Positions 32,573 to 45,954 are shown, counted from the stretch's first letter. The stretch is 64,000 nt of DNA from Nymphaea colorata (GCF_008831285.2 NC_045143.1:8443503-8507502), one strand, 5' to 3'. The notes: a model not told the origin generated them from the sequence alone. A program made the numbers and translations.

Positions 32573-34224
32573 GTCTTTCTTTTCGCGGACGAGGGTAAAA
32601 ATGGAAGCGTGAAATTTGCAACATCATTCCTATGAACCCCTTATTATTTTACCTTTCTTCAAATATCCTCCAACCCCCAGAGTAAATGATAATTTTCGAA
32701 AATCTCCTCTTCTATTATTGCATTTGGCAAAAGCGTCTCCCACAGTGATCATACCATAAAAGAAGTGCACCTAGGCAGGATTCAGGAATAATAGAATTTG
32801 ACATCCAAGCAATCTTTGATTGGCTCATCAAAAGTCTCCGTTGTGCAGACGAAATTTTGATTCATTAATCAAGTAATTTCACATAAACTCTTCATTGACA
32901 AATCACACAATTTGATCATTAGTACTCCTATAATATTAAAACTGTATGACTGGCAATAAAATTACATAAAATTAATGGATTTTAACATGCCTCCTAATAG
33001 CTTCGATTCTTGACAGAAAAATAACAAGAACCAAGATAACAAACCACTTAATAAATCTTTTTATAAGCCTTTGCATAACATTATTAAGTTTTCTATAATG
33101 AGAAGATACAATTCATTTTTTTTTAAAGGTATACTAGTTTGCATATGTAAGACCTCAAGTCTCACTATTGAACTTGCTTTCATACAAAGTATAACCACTT
33201 AGTTTACTAGATTCATTTACAACTCCAAAGAGGTTAGGAACAACTGACCCCTTCAAGCTGTTAAAGATTTTTAATAATTTTTAATACGAAACTAAATTTT
33301 TCACAATAAAACATTACAATGCAATATACATTCACCAACATAAAATTAAGTAGGTAAACTCGATTAGCCTTACTGTCTTAACATTTTAAACATGAATATA
33401 CTTTCTATCGACTTTGAATGTTAGATGAAGCAATTGCTTTTGAATATTATGAATTAGAAAAACCAAACAGGATTTCACTTGAAAACAAATCGCTTCGAGA
33501 ATTTGCCTTTATTTCCTTACGTTCCCCCAATCACCTAATCCGCAAGGAGCAGCCGGCTCACTTCCAACGGCGCTCTCGATAGCCGTTGAATTTTTCAAAA
33601 GAAATAAACGTCACATGGAGGCCTTTTAAAAAAAGCCCCCTATCAATCGTATCGATTTCCAAAATTGACCCCGAGACTGAAGCACTTTCATCTGGTTTTC
33701 TGCGGCAATCGACAAAGTTTTATTATGGCCTTCCAGGTTCAAAATCTCTGTAGAAATTTTTTATTCAGCAATTGATCAAGGAAAGATTAGGCTTGATTTT
33801 TCCATCGAGGCTCATCTACGTGGGTCCCACTTTTTTTTAAATTATAGCTCATCTACGTGGGTCCCACTTTTTTTTAAATTATATTTTGCTTTTAAAATAT
33901 TTCTTATAAAATGTTTGACAGATAAAAGTGAGCGTGCATGTGCTTATGCATGCAGATGCAGAGGAGGAGAGTCAACGGCATCAAACAGCTGATCAGGACC
34001 GACATGTCTACTTAGATTCTTCATCATTTTCAAAATAGATAAAATTTTAAAATTTTTTTAATCGACGCTTTATTTGAAAAATACTGTTATGTCGTATTTG
34101 GCACATGTATAAGATAAAAACCAGCGTTCAATGAATTTTCAAAGTCCCTTTCATTTCCTCAAGGTGATGATGCCAAAAAATAAAAATAAAAAAGACGAGA
34201 TAATTGAAGTAGTAAGAGTAAGAG
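32573..34224. other. SPL8 upstream region and AT-rich intergenic DNA
   Basis: This should contain the SPL8 promoter, but I cannot place a transcription start or TATA box with confidence. It includes an exact 37-bp tandem duplication at 33810-33883. No gene is seen. Confidence 0.4.
33810..33883. repeat. Two-copy tandem duplication, 37 bp unit
   Basis: The unit (GCTCATCTACGTGGGTCCCA then T8, AAATTATA) occurs twice back to back with no differences, so the duplication is recent. Confidence 0.95.
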
Positions 34225-34703
34225 TAGGGGTGAACATCCAGCTATCCCTCCAGCTTGATTCGTTAAAGTTCAACTTGTGAATGAGTTTGAGCCCAGTCAT
34301 TTAATCGAACTCGAGTTCATGAGTCCACTTGTTCAAATAATCAAGTCAAGTTCGAATTGTTAAAACTCGAATTGGTTCCAAAATGATGTGTAGCTGTTTT
34401 TTAAATATCCAACTTTTTTTTTAATTAAAAGCTGATTTAACGTTAATTAAACATGTAAGTTCTTACAAAAGCTCATTTAAGTTTGTTGAGGCTTAATTGA
34501 TTCCAGCTTTATTTATGGTAAAATATTTGTCCATATATTCAAACGAGTTTGTCGAGCCTTAATTGAGTCGAGCTCGAATTACTTATGTGGAGCTATTCTC
34601 GAGCTTGAGCTCGAGCTTTCATTAGTCGAGCTCGAGCTTTCATTAGTCGAGTTGAGCTTGAGCTAGCTGAACTCATACTCGACTCGGCTCGTGTTCACCC
34701 CTA
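34225..34703. mobile_element. CTCGAG-rich MITE, copy 1
   Basis: The ends are inverted: TAGGGGTGAAC on the left and GTTCACCCCTA on the right, 479 bp apart. The interior is dominated by imperfect GAGCTCGAGCT motifs and has no coding capacity. A clear target duplication is not visible. Related copies lie at 37000-37476 and about 51271-51688. Confidence 0.65.
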
Positions 34704-34866
34704 GTTAACAGAGTCAAAGAGTTTATCATCTCTTTCACTCAAGTGAACGGTAAGACATATTTATAAAGTGATTTCAATGATGAAAATAAGAAGTATTGAT
34801 TTGGGTTGGTTACCGTTCTAACCAATGTTGCTCTTTCTCTTTTTGTTTTTTTTTTTTCTTTTTCTT

Positions 34867-34867
<1 letters not shown>

Positions 34868-34913
<46 letters not shown>

Positions 34914-34917
34914 TTTT

Positions 34918-34983
<66 letters not shown>
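34868..34983. repeat. Compound microsatellite (CT)n(TA)n(CT)n(TA)n(GA)n
   Basis: The right half, CT then TA then GA, is a near-perfect palindrome by composition and could fold back. Open frames across it encode only repeats of Ser-Leu and Ile-Tyr and are not genes. Confidence 0.95.
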
Positions 34984-34984
<1 letters not shown>

Positions 34985-35980
34985 GTTTGTGATTTAGAGT
35001 ATCTGCATTAATTTTCTCTAAATTGCGAGATTAAGGTCCTTACATTTTGCAAGAAGAGATATATATATATATATACTTCAAATTCCACTTCAAAAAAGAT
35101 CATCCTTGAAATTTGAAACATAATAAAGAACCAAATAGTTTTTCTTTTCCATATTTGCACAGCATTATGGACCCGCGCTCACACGCATCTTTTCCCGAAA
35201 TTAACAAGGTGCGATCCTATTACAAGAAACGTTTACCGAGAAGCAAACCTGGATCGCATTTTCAAGATGTGCGCACAAATCATCCAAGAATTTAAAAATA
35301 CGGGATCTGAACTCCTATAAATTCCAGCTTATAAGATTCAACCTATAGATCATAAAAATAATAATAATAGGTGCCGATTCCCACATCGTTTTTGCAACTT
35401 GTTCATTTTATTTTATGCATTTTTTTTTTCGAGAAACGAACCGATGCGATGTTTAAACTTGTGGACTCGCTGTTGACACATGTTAAGGAGTTGCATTATA
35501 TTATTTTATCACTAAAATTGAGAAAAAAAAATATTTTTTAATTAAAACAAAATGACAAGAATGTAAATCGTTTCGGGTTCTCGGTAAGTTGGTTTGGGAA
35601 ATTATATCAATAGTTTGAAGGGGGCTGAGGAGGGGCCAAGTGGACAAGTGCCTTTGAAGAATGTGTGGGATATGCGGCATCTCGGAAGTTTGAATTTGTT
35701 GGGGTGGTTCAACGAATATGGATAAAATACTGGGGGCTGCCTTGGAAATTGGCGTTGTCAGAACGAAAAGGTGGAGGTGGTGGCCTTTGGCTTTGGGTGA
35801 TTCTTGTTTGGCATTCTGGCATTTTCAGCAAGTCGAAAATGCCCTTAGCTCGTGCGGCCCATCCCTTTCCGGATTTCCGTGTCGCCTCCTTTCTCTTTTA
35901 TCACTAATCATTGATTACCATCCTGGAAACGACTTGCTTTTGCTCCCCCAATTCTAACCACTTAATTATTCTTATATTAA

Positions 35981-36148
<168 letters not shown>

Positions 36149-36999
36149 AAAATAGGGAGAAATTGTAAGGGCTAGACACTTATAATGATCAATCTCAATC
36201 TTTGGTCTTTTCCTAATCAAACAGCTGATAGCTGATAGAAAAATAAAGAAAAAAGTGTATTAACTAAAATTATATTACTAAAATGCTCTATCATCTTTTT
36301 TTTCATTGCTTTTCTCTGAACACTAATTTAAAAATTATACTAGATGAGATTGTTTATTATCTATCTAGCATCTGCTACCAATATATGTAAAAAAAAACTA
36401 ATACTCTTTGAGCGGCCTATATATATATATATATACTAAATCAATGATGAAACAACCATGTTTATGATGTTAGAGAGCCAATTGGTTGTAGGTGTTTTGT
36501 GGTGCAAGTTTCAATTAAGTAAATTGAATTATCTTTCAATATAACAAGGTTTTGTAATCCAATTTGGCCGAGTCGCTGAATCGGCCGACTCGCCGAATTG
36601 GCAGCCTTACCAATTCAGGAACCCATGTTTACAACATTGCCTAATCTCATTTCTCATAATTTTATAAGGTTAATGGTAAAGTTTATATTTATACTTAATA
36701 TAAGAATCCTAAAGGTTATGCAGACCAAAACCGGTTTATTCACAATCTTCGCACATGCCTTTAGAAAACCAAGTTTTGGATTTGTTTTTGTTTGTCTAAC
36801 TATATTTTTACCACAAAAACTCAGTTTATCTGTACCTAGTGTCCGAGACAGCCATCTCATTGTTACAATGGGTTGGGTTCATGTGGGGCTTCCGGCCACT
36901 AGCCTCTGTGCGTCTGGTGTAGCCACTTTACATGGTTAGACCTGAGTCCAGCGTCATCACAACAAAATTTTTACAAGGATTTGCATGACTAGGCCCACA

Positions 37000-37476
37000 A
37001 AGGGGTGAACACGAGCCCGAGTTCAGTTAGTTCAAGCTCAGCTCAACTACTGAAACCTCGAGCTTGACTCAAGAATAACTCGAGCTCGACTCAATTAAGG
37101 CTCGACAAACTCATTGGAATAGAATTTATATTCATCGTATGTGTTGAGCTCGAACTCGACTTGATTAAGGCTCGACAAACTTGTTTGAAGAGACTCGATA
37201 TTCACTGTTACGTGTTCAGCTCGGGCTCAACTCGATTAAAGCTCCACAAACTCGTGAACTCGTTTGAATATATCAATTTGATTAAAGCTCGACAAACTCG
37301 ATTAAGGTTCGAGCTCGACTTGGCAGTTATGTATTGAACTTGAACTCAACTTGATTATTTGAACGAGTCGAGTCGACTTATGAACTCGAGCTCGACTCGT
37401 TAAGCAAATGACTTGGCTTGAAGTCGTTTACGTGTTAAGCTTTAACGAGTCCTCGTTATTAACCTGAGGCCCACAC
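37000..37476. mobile_element. CTCGAG-rich MITE, copy 2
   Basis: It starts AAGGGGTGAACACGAG, the same head as copy 1, and is 477 bp long, nearly the same length. It is flanked by AGGCCCACA at 36991-36999 and again at 37477-37485, an exact 9-bp repeat that acts as the target duplication (8 or 9 bp). The right inverted repeat has decayed. The interior is repeated GAGCTCGAC-like motifs with no ORF. Confidence 0.7.
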
Positions 37477-38126
37477 CAGGCCAAAGGCGCACACCAGCCC
37501 AAAGGCGCTACTGTCTCTATTAAATGAAGAGAAAGATAAGGAAAAAACCAAAGTTCCAAAAACAAAACTTGTTAAAGCACGGCTTCCAATTTAATGGGGG
37601 TCTATCTACTTCCACTACCTGACCCATTTTCTTACTGTCTCATACCCATTTTCTTACTGTCTCATATACATGTGGTTTTGTATGGACAATTGCAAAAAAA
37701 AGCCCACACAAATTGCTTATTTATGCATTAGTACCTCACCGACATTTACTTATTTATGCTTTGGTTGCCCCCTTAAATGTTTCGATTGAAGTATTAATGC
37801 TCCTTTCTGCCCCTGCACACTAATTTGATCTTTCAATTCTACCCAAATGTCATATCTTAGTATAACTTGGATGCGACTTATTTCCCATGTATACTTTTCT
37901 CTCACCAACAAATAGCCTTCTCTGGTACAAGAAGGAAGTTCGTATTATGAGCACCAAACTTGTACTAAGCTTTACCTTCGTCAGTAGTGAGGATATGTTC
38001 ATGAGATCTAAAGGAAAATCCCCATTTTTACAATCTTTCCTTTTTTTTTTTTTACTTTTCTCCAAAGTAAAAGTGCGAGTTGGCATAAAGTAAAAGCAAA
38101 TCAACCGCAAAAACCTTTTAAACAAA
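37477..38126. other. Intergenic, no gene recognised
   Basis: Contains the AGGCCCACA duplication edge, a partial repeat of AGGC(C/G)CACACCAG near 37479-37500, and the 22-bp tandem duplication. Nothing coding is recognised. Confidence 0.4.
37622..37665. repeat. Two-copy tandem duplication, 22 bp unit
   Basis: ACCCATTTTCTTACTGTCTC plus AT is repeated exactly in tandem. Confidence 0.93.
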
Positions 38127-38360
38127 CAGTGGCGGAGGCTGGTGTGGGCAATTGCCCCCTACATTGATATTGATACCACATGGTCATTTTATTATTTCCA
38201 TAGGAACTGCCTTTAAAAGTTTTTGTTATATTGATAGTACCCTTTAGCTCAAAGCTTATGCAATGCTGCTAAAATTTTATTCAAATGTGAGATGATAATG
38301 TTGTTATAGATCATGTCGTATGATAGCGCCTGGTAATGAAAAATTTCTAACTCCACCACC
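38127..38360. mobile_element. hAT-like MITE remnant
   Basis: It begins CAGTGGCGGAGGCTGGTGTG, the typical head of this family, and includes GGGCAATTGCCCC. A decayed CTCCACCAC near 38350 may be the other end. No target duplication is visible, so the right edge is uncertain. Confidence 0.4.
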
Positions 38361-38832
38361 CGTAGACATGGACACACGTATTAGTGCCCCACCTTATGCC
38401 AGGTGCCTCCATCGGGCGGGCCAAGGGGTGCGGCATTAAGAGCGGTGCTCGCCGGCGGCGGCACATGTTGCATGCCCTATGCTCTAGGCACATGGGTGTG
38501 GGGTGCGCATGTATTCATGCATCAAGAATGCTAAATTGGTGTGACCCCATTAGCGGCTTTGCAGCTGAGATAAGAAGACATTGTTAAATGAATCTAGCCT
38601 CTTGGGTGATTAGAGATAATGAGTGAAAAGGACGGAGATCATTCATGTATAGGGTGAAAAGGACGAAGTTAAAAGGACTAAAAACATTTTTTATTTTACC
38701 TTTGGGAATGTTTCAAGGAATGCTTTGAAAAGACCTAGTTTGCATGAACATATATGTTTAATTTTTGCACTTATCCAAATGGTTGGGGAGGAACATAACC
38801 CACATCATTTTCTAAAAAATTAAGACTTTGAT

Positions 38833-39020
38833 CAGGGGCGAACCTAGAAATTTTTCATGAGGAGGGTCGAATTAAAGCTTCTAAATTTTGACTAGGGCAG
38901 AAATGACATTTTTTTAAAATTTTTATGTAAAACAAGTGAAATTTTGTAAAATTTACATATAATTTTTTTTTTTTTTGAGGTGGGGCGAGGGCCCATGCAG
39001 GCCCTACCTTGGCTCCACCG
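38833..39020. mobile_element. hAT-like MITE with 8-bp duplication
   Basis: CAGGGGCGAACC at the left and GGCTCCACCG at the right form imperfect inverted ends. The flanks are ACTTTGAT (38825-38832) and GCTTTGAT (39021-39028), seven of eight matching. The AT-rich interior has the family's AAATTTTT runs and no ORF. Confidence 0.65.
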
Positions 39021-39028
39021 GCTTTGAT

Positions 39029-40164
39029 AGTCATGATCTACACTACTTGAAAATACTTAAAGAAAACAATCTATGGTAAGAAATTTGTGGATGAGAGGTA
39101 CTAATGCTTAAAATCCTATTTTTGAAGGGGCAATATTTAAATGGTCATCAGATGTTAATGTAAAAACAAGCAAATCTATGTGGGCAGCCTCTGCTACTGA
39201 TAATAGGCATATCTCAGATTGTGCAATTCAAGATTTGCATGGATCTATTATAGCCTTAGATATCTATCAAACATTGCATAAAGTGAATAATTGGCAAGTG
39301 GCTAATATTTTAAGGGGTCTTTCATAGCCTAGACAAATACACTGATGTACATATCTTAGTAAATCTGTTTAAAATTCACTTGAGTAAAAAAACTGGAAAA
39401 AGTTAAGTCACTATAAGAGTGTCTTTTTCTTTCTTTCTTTTAATGGAAAACGCTGTACAAAGAAGTGAAGTTCATCAAAATCACTTGGTGACCATGAGCA
39501 TGTGAATTTTTTAGAAGAAACAACCTTTTGATTCCTTGCAAAATCTAATAACAATAAGAATACTAGTAGTATTTGGAATTTATTATTTTTTTCATCATAT
39601 CTGCAAGAACAAGAAAAAAAGGCATTAATTTCTGGGTCTATTGCAATGAATAGTAGAACTCCAACTAAAGCTATTTACTTACGCGGGGCTGGCTTCGGAG
39701 CAAGTAGTGCAAGTTATGTATTTCACCATCATGAGTGAAATGCCATAACATGAAAGTCGTTTTCCCTGAACTATTTTCAAATGACATTTTCATTCTTTAC
39801 AATTTTCAGATTTGCTTATTTTCTATAAATTTAAATAGGAACATTAGAGTTTTATTTTTACACAATTGCTTCTTGTTTCTTATAAAAAAAAACACATAAT
39901 GTTCTTGAAACATCCTTTTCTTAGCATGCGTTCTAAGAACATTGTGAATCGAATAATGTTTTGACAATCTCAATCATTTGGTAAGCTTTTCCCTTACTGC
40001 ATGTATAATCTGTAATATACTTTACAAAAGCAAATTGGTAATGCATGTATAAAAAAAATTCGACTTGATTTTCTTCAATTTGAATGTCTATCAGCTTACT
40101 CCAACCTGCTTTTACTTAAAATGCCAATCAGACCATCTATTTCTTCCTAAACCTATCATCATTA

Positions 40165-40196
<32 letters not shown>

Positions 40197-40600
40197 AATC
40201 GTCAGTTGGCAATCATATATGTCTCATTTAAAAAATGAGATCAAATAAATTTAAACATTCCATAGATGCCAAGTTTCACCAGACAACCCACTCCTTCCGT
40301 ATTTGCATACGCGAGCCAGCTATCGAGAGGCTCAGTTTTTGAAGATTTTGAAAATTGCAATTTTTGGAACTTGTAACCGAATTTGATGTTTGTATATGTA
40401 CCATTCTGCAATGTTGATAACACTCATGAAAATGGCAGTTTTAGAAAAGGGAAGCAGAAAATTTCTTTTAGGGTCCCGCCATAATCATAATCCCAAAACG
40501 AGCCGCATATTCACCAAACAGCCTAAATCATGCCTCAATTCAATCCAGCGGCGTTTAAGCATCTTCATTTTCACTAACGCAACATTAGTTAGAAGGGTGA
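39029..40600. other. Intergenic, no gene recognised
   Basis: AT-rich DNA with a TA microsatellite at 40165-40191. Short ORFs show no family motif. Confidence 0.4.
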
Positions 40601-41073
40601 GGCAATGGCAAAAGGAAGCTTTCATCTACGAACATAACTCTCCGTTCCCCAAACGAAAGCTTCTAATAACAGTCGCCGGATAATTTTGCTGCTGGCTTTC
40701 CATCTTCAACCGGTGACCGCCGGCCGGCGGATGACCGGAGGACGGAGGGCACGGCAACGCGAGCAAAGGGCAGAATCGGCAGTTCACTTGGGTTTGGTGG
40801 GGGAAGCAGGGAGCAGCTTCACAGACCGCTGCACCGTTCACTGGTCGACCGTACCCCCTATTCATTATAAAAGAACCTTTTCTTGGTACGAAAATTGCAG
40901 AATTAAAAAGCTGGCAAGGAAAGGGGAGAGCGGGTTTTCATTTTTATAAAAAAGTGGTTCAAGTTTTCTGAAATTACAGGTGAAAGTAGAGAGAGAGAGG
41001 GGGAAGGGCATTTGCGGAAAGTTGTTACATTTATTAAAAAAAAAAATAGAGAGAGAAAAAGGGTGGGGCCTAC

Positions 41074-41300
41074 CTTAGAGGAGGCAGTGGAGGAAGAGGC
41101 TGCGACAGTGACGTTGACGTGATGTACGGACGGCGTCGCGTTCTTAAATGCGGGGGAGACTCCCGACGCCGAGGTGGCGACCAGAGGGAACAGCTACGTG
41201 GCAGCTTTTGATTGGCTGCATTGGCGTTGTGTGGACCGCGGTCGTCCTTGCCACGTGGGGATCCGAACCCCCCCAAAGTCCATCGCCCCGAAGACCCTCT
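41074..41300 (-). promoter_or_regulatory. Possible minus-strand promoter and 5' leader
   Basis: In a GC-rich block, and reading the minus strand, there is a CT-rich stretch (about 41297-41311), a G-box CACGTG (41252-41257), a CCAAT box (41211-41215) and a TTTAAG TATA-like element (about 41143-41149). A pyrimidine-rich leader then ends CTCTAAG with GTAGGC, a good splice donor at 41073. The order and spacing fit a plant promoter with a 5'-UTR intron. No coding exon could be attached with confidence. Minus 40626-40865 is open but unrecognised. Confidence 0.25.
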
Positions 41301-42377
41301 CTCTCTCTCATATGAGCGATTCGTGTGTTGGTTGGGATGGAGAATCATCAGAAGAAGGGAAAAATTTTTCCCTTCTGGTCAATAATTGTTATGATATTAT
41401 TTGGGGTTGAAACGCCAGCTGGTTTCAGGGAAAATCCGTCTCTCCCATTTCGCTTTTCGAAGATCTCATTCGCTTTTCAAATCTCTGTCTTCCACAGCAC
41501 CCTAATCGCCCACATAAAGGAAAGATAGAGAAAGAAAAGAAGAAACAACCGCATACCTTGTCCCGAATGTCGTAGAATTTCACCCTCAGCCCAAATTGAA
41601 CTGGAGATGTTTTGTTGTTTTTGCGAAAGATTCAACCAACTACACTACACCCCAATTCGCGGTTAGAAAGAAGAGAGAGAAAAAATAACATAGGTCCCGG
41701 CACGGGTTCGTTAATGCAGTTGTCTAATTTTATCATTTTTCTTTTTCCAACCTAAGTTACAAAAACACACTAGGTTTTTGAATCTTTTCAAGTAATTGTT
41801 ACCGTTTTTAGATACATTTCAAGTAAGGTTGCATTTGATAGCCTCGGATCTTAAATCGCATGCTGCATTAAAAGATGTGCTTCTCAAGATCCTCAGTTTA
41901 AACACCAAAATGAGTAAAGTGGATCTTAAATCCATGTTACATGTTAAAATGCATAGGCTTTTTTCACCACAAAAACTGCACCGAAAGCCTGTCTCACCTC
42001 TTCGATTCATGCATTATTTTGTTACGTTTCTCCTCCATGTCCGCATCTACAAAAAAAAATTGTTGCCAATAGAACATTTTAACCTAAAACAGCTTTACTT
42101 CATTCCTCTCAACAACTCATCTCTAATGAAATATGTGACATTCAAATCATAAGCGAAAGAGGAAGGTACTGCCTTGTTGCAGAACAAACAATTCTGGGGT
42201 ACTAATTAATATGCAAATAAGTATGTTCGTATGTTAACTTTGAAAAATTTAAAGACTACTACAGCAAAAGTTTTTGATGGAGGCAATAATCTAAGCATAC
42301 CCTAGCATGCGAACAATGTTCGCAGATCTAGTGTAGTGGGTGCATTACAGTGCTGAACCAGAAAAATTAGTTGGAGG

Positions 42378-42446
<69 letters not shown>

Positions 42447-43450
42447 TAAATGTTTAAAATTGCTAGTATAAAAAAAATGAAATTTAAAGGGGACCCCATT
42501 ACATGTTAAGCTACATTACATGCACCTACCTATGGGACCCCATTACAGGCGTTTCATGTTCTCCGTCCAATGTCCAGAGTTGTTTTTTAGCGAGTTATTT
42601 CATTAACTCATCAAATTGTAAAATCTCAAAGGTTGAACGTGGCTCTATAAAACCGTAAGAAACTGTTCACCTTTTTGTAATTTTTTCAGTTTTTAATGGG
42701 AGAGGCAACGTCAAATGATTTTCTTGGCCATATGGATGAGATTGTTTCCCTCGTGGAAACATTTGGTTTTTCTCGAATACCCCCTCAAGCTTGCTAAAAA
42801 TTTGTGAAGCTGCTCCTTAAAAGGCTCGACTTGGCTGCCAAACTGGGGGCAGAAAAAAAATTTGACGTTGAAATCGCTTGTATTTATGGATCAGGATCGT
42901 TAGGCAGCCTACCACTTTGAAAATGCTTCCTGCCTCTTTATGTTTTCTTTTTTGATAAATGACGAATTTAAGCCCCATTTTTTTATTAATTTGAAAAACT
43001 TACTTATGCAGTGAAGATTTTTATACTTTTTAAATGGTCTCACTTAATTAAAAGAACGATTTGTAAAAGTGGCAAACACGATTGTATAGGTCAGATTACT
43101 TAAATGAAAGCATTTTATGAGAAATACACTTAAGGATGTTTATTTGGCCTTTGACAAAGTACCCAAATGTGCTAAAGAGACACTATGTTCTCATATTATA
43201 CTAGTGTAAATGAGCACATGTAAGTATCAACACATAATCACATGTGTTATTAATTGTACCCACATTTCCAACCCAAATTTCAAAGGTATTTGCGTTAGAA
43301 AATTTAAAGTTTAGGATACAATATAACTCTGGTACTACCAAAAGAAGAAAATAAATTTCACACTTCTTAAATGTACATAGATGCATGACCTAAAGTGTCT
43401 AAAGATATTTGGACGAGAACGTGATGAAAGATTCATAGGAAACGTTCACG
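41301..43450. other. Intergenic with TA microsatellite
   Basis: Holds a 63-bp TA tract (42382-42444). ORFs at 41796-42152 (+) and others are unrecognised. No gene is supported. Confidence 0.4.
42382..42444. repeat. (TA)n microsatellite
   Basis: About 31 uninterrupted AT units. Confidence 0.97.
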
Positions 43451-43458
43451 GTGAATCA

Positions 43459-43642
43459 GAGGGGTAGAGCCAGAAATGAAGGGTGCCAAATTATAGTTTC
43501 AAAATTTTCATAGGGGCTGAAATATAATTTTTCAAAATTTTTTATATAAAATGAATGTTTTTTTTAATTTATATGTAATTTCCTTTTAAAAAAAATTGAG
43601 GGGTTGGGGCCCCTGCCAGCCCCACCATTCTCTCCGCCCCTT
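43459..43642. mobile_element. hAT-like MITE with exact 8-bp duplication
   Basis: GAGGGGTAGAGCCAG and CTCTCCGCCCCTT form imperfect inverted ends. GTGAATCA occurs at 43451-43458 and 43643-43650 with no mismatch. The 184-bp interior is AT-rich, has a run of T and then A, and shares the GGGGCCCCTGCCAGCCCC-type segment near its right end with the copy at 38833. Confidence 0.8.
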
Positions 43643-44310
43643 GTGAATCACTATCTAATATAAAATAAGGCAGCATTCAAACATATATAATCCTCCTATA
43701 AGTACTTTAGAGATTGACCCCTAATTGGAAGGAGCTGTAGGAGAAAGAATTAGCATACCGTGCAATTTAGTTTCCATAGTTAATCTCTTCTTCCATAGAC
43801 AAGGGGTTTCACCAACCTATGGTAGGGAGATCATAACCTTTTCGAGAATTTTTGTTTGTAAGAGACTATTCTGGTTGCCAAGGGGTCTGACTTTCATTAT
43901 TAGATTCTCAACAAAGGAATGAATAACTTCAATTTATTTTGTGTCAGGAGTCTTTGTGTGCACTTGAATGAATTAGCATGAAGTTTGGTGAAAGTGCAGT
44001 GAATTATTGTCTTTCACAGTTTTACTGCATTTATTTAGAGCAGATGATGTACTATGGATGTTCAATCTATACTAGATAGTCAGTTAGTCCAGGCATGTCC
44101 CCAAAATTTACTACCCGAACTCGAAAACTCATGTATTACCTAGTTGGCTCTTTATTGTTCTAGTAGCACAAAAAATATTACAGTTCTAGTGTTGTTTTGC
44201 TATCACCTTTCATTTGCCAAGGTCACATGTACATCAAAGTAGTAAAACTTCCTACTAACAAGTGAGAAGTTAAGGTAAAAAAGGGGTAGGATTCATGAAC
44301 GTAGCTTCAA

Positions 44311-44540
44311 GGGGCGTAGCATAGTTGGTCGAGTAGGCAAGCATGTAGAAAAAGTGTTGCTTATTCAATTCCCAAGAGTGCTACTGTCTTCGACTGTAAA
44401 AAAATATGATTGTGACTCTCAAGCTGAATGGTGTACCATACTTTACCCAAGTCCCGACACAACACATGACCCCAGAAGTAAGGAGGATTGAGGGTGAAAA
44501 TGGGGGGTAGTGCATGTTTCGAGTTTTTTCAAGCAGTATG
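44311..44540 (+). mobile_element. tRNA-derived SINE
   Basis: The polymerase III A box TAGCATAGTTGG (about 44318-44329) matches TRGYNNARNNG. The B box ATTCAATTC (about 44364-44372) matches GWTCRANNC at eight of nine positions, at tRNA-like spacing. A second copy lies at 21451. The head resembles plant Au-type SINEs, but I cannot confirm the family. There is no coding capacity; it would have moved using LINE enzymes. The 3' end is approximate. Confidence 0.6.
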
Positions 44541-44790
44541 TTGTTAACCTCTTGCTCACCTGTAGGGTTCGTCAATATAAGGATTCTACATTCTTTCTAT
44601 ATATCTTTTTAAGATCGTTGGTAGATTTAACATACGGCAAAACCTGTGTACATTATTTTGACAAGTCACTTTAAGTTGTCCCACCAAAGTAGTTGCCGTA
44701 TGCTTTAGCAATTGACAGCTACCCAGGTTCTAGACCTAACACATGCAGTTGGAGCAGCAGGTGTTAAACCAAGTAAACATCAATTTGAAG

Positions 44791-44958
44791 CAGTGGGGTT
44801 GCCCATATTTTTTTTTGCTGAGAGGCACTTTGAGTCACCGACCCAGATCTGGCTGGTGTGGGCATTGCATGTGATTGAAACCACGTTTAGTTCACTGCAA
44901 TGGTATTATTGAAGAACCAGCCCACACCAGCCATACTGTAGCTCCAGGTCCGCTACTG
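44791..44958. mobile_element. hAT-like MITE with 8-bp duplication
   Basis: CAGTGGGGTTG and TCCGCTACTG are imperfect inverted ends. The flanks are ATTTGAAG (44783-44790) and TTTTGAAG (44959-44966), seven of eight matching. The interior shares GGCTGGTGTGGGCA and CCCACACCAGCC with neighbouring copies. Confidence 0.7.
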
Positions 44959-45954
44959 TTTTGAAGTTGTGATGTTGATTCATTTTAATAATATTAAATG
45001 GGAATGTCTGTTGTAAGCCCTTACAGTAGATGGGTCAACATTTATCTTTACAATGTTTTATGGATGCAAATTTAAGTGGAGACAGTAGGAAATTAAACTA
45101 TGATATGTCTTTACATTGGAAGGTACTGCAAGAAGTTGTGTATCTCATTATAGAATCAAGTGGGTACTACAAAAGGGTAGTATCTGAACCACGAAAGAGA
45201 TGAAGCACTCTCTGTGAAAATTTAAATATGTTGACGTTATAGAATAAAGCCGATTTGATTGAAAAATCATCTTAGAGGACTGGATAAGAGAATACGAAAT
45301 CTGGTACAATCAAAGTGCAGCTTGTGAAAATTCAATAGCTTATGTGAGGACGAATGAAATTTCAAATATTATTTAATTTGTAGATTATTGTATGAAGAGG
45401 CACTATATGTCATGATGTTGATGAAACAAGGTGATTGCTGAGAAATTAAAGTAATAGGAAACTTCAGCCCATGACTTACCTTTTTAAGCTATACACAACT
45501 GTACTGAAATCATGCCTTAACTTTTCTTCTTTTTAAGTACTCTGTGCATTAATAATGGAGGCCGGGTACTTGTAAGCAGTAACTTTGAGATCGGGAACCA
45601 AGAGATTTCAGCATAATAAAAGGTGAAAAGCATTCAATAATAATAAAGCAAGAGATCTGAATTTTAGATGCAAGATATGGGACCTTGGTGCAGTTAGCTG
45701 GGCTTTTTTTTTTTAACCATCAAGCTAAACCCCGCAGGTTGCATAAACTTCCGAGCCATCGGCTTGCATATTCAGCCCGAGCCCAGTCTGGAATTTTCAG
45801 AACTAAGCATAGGCTCGCCATTCATAAGGCTCTACCCGAGTGGATCTTTATTTATTTTGAGATTGTCAAGTCCTTGTCTCTATTTCAGCAAGCTCCGGCT
45901 TAGTGTGTATACATATATATATAAAACTCTAGAATCACCATACATCAAACCAAG

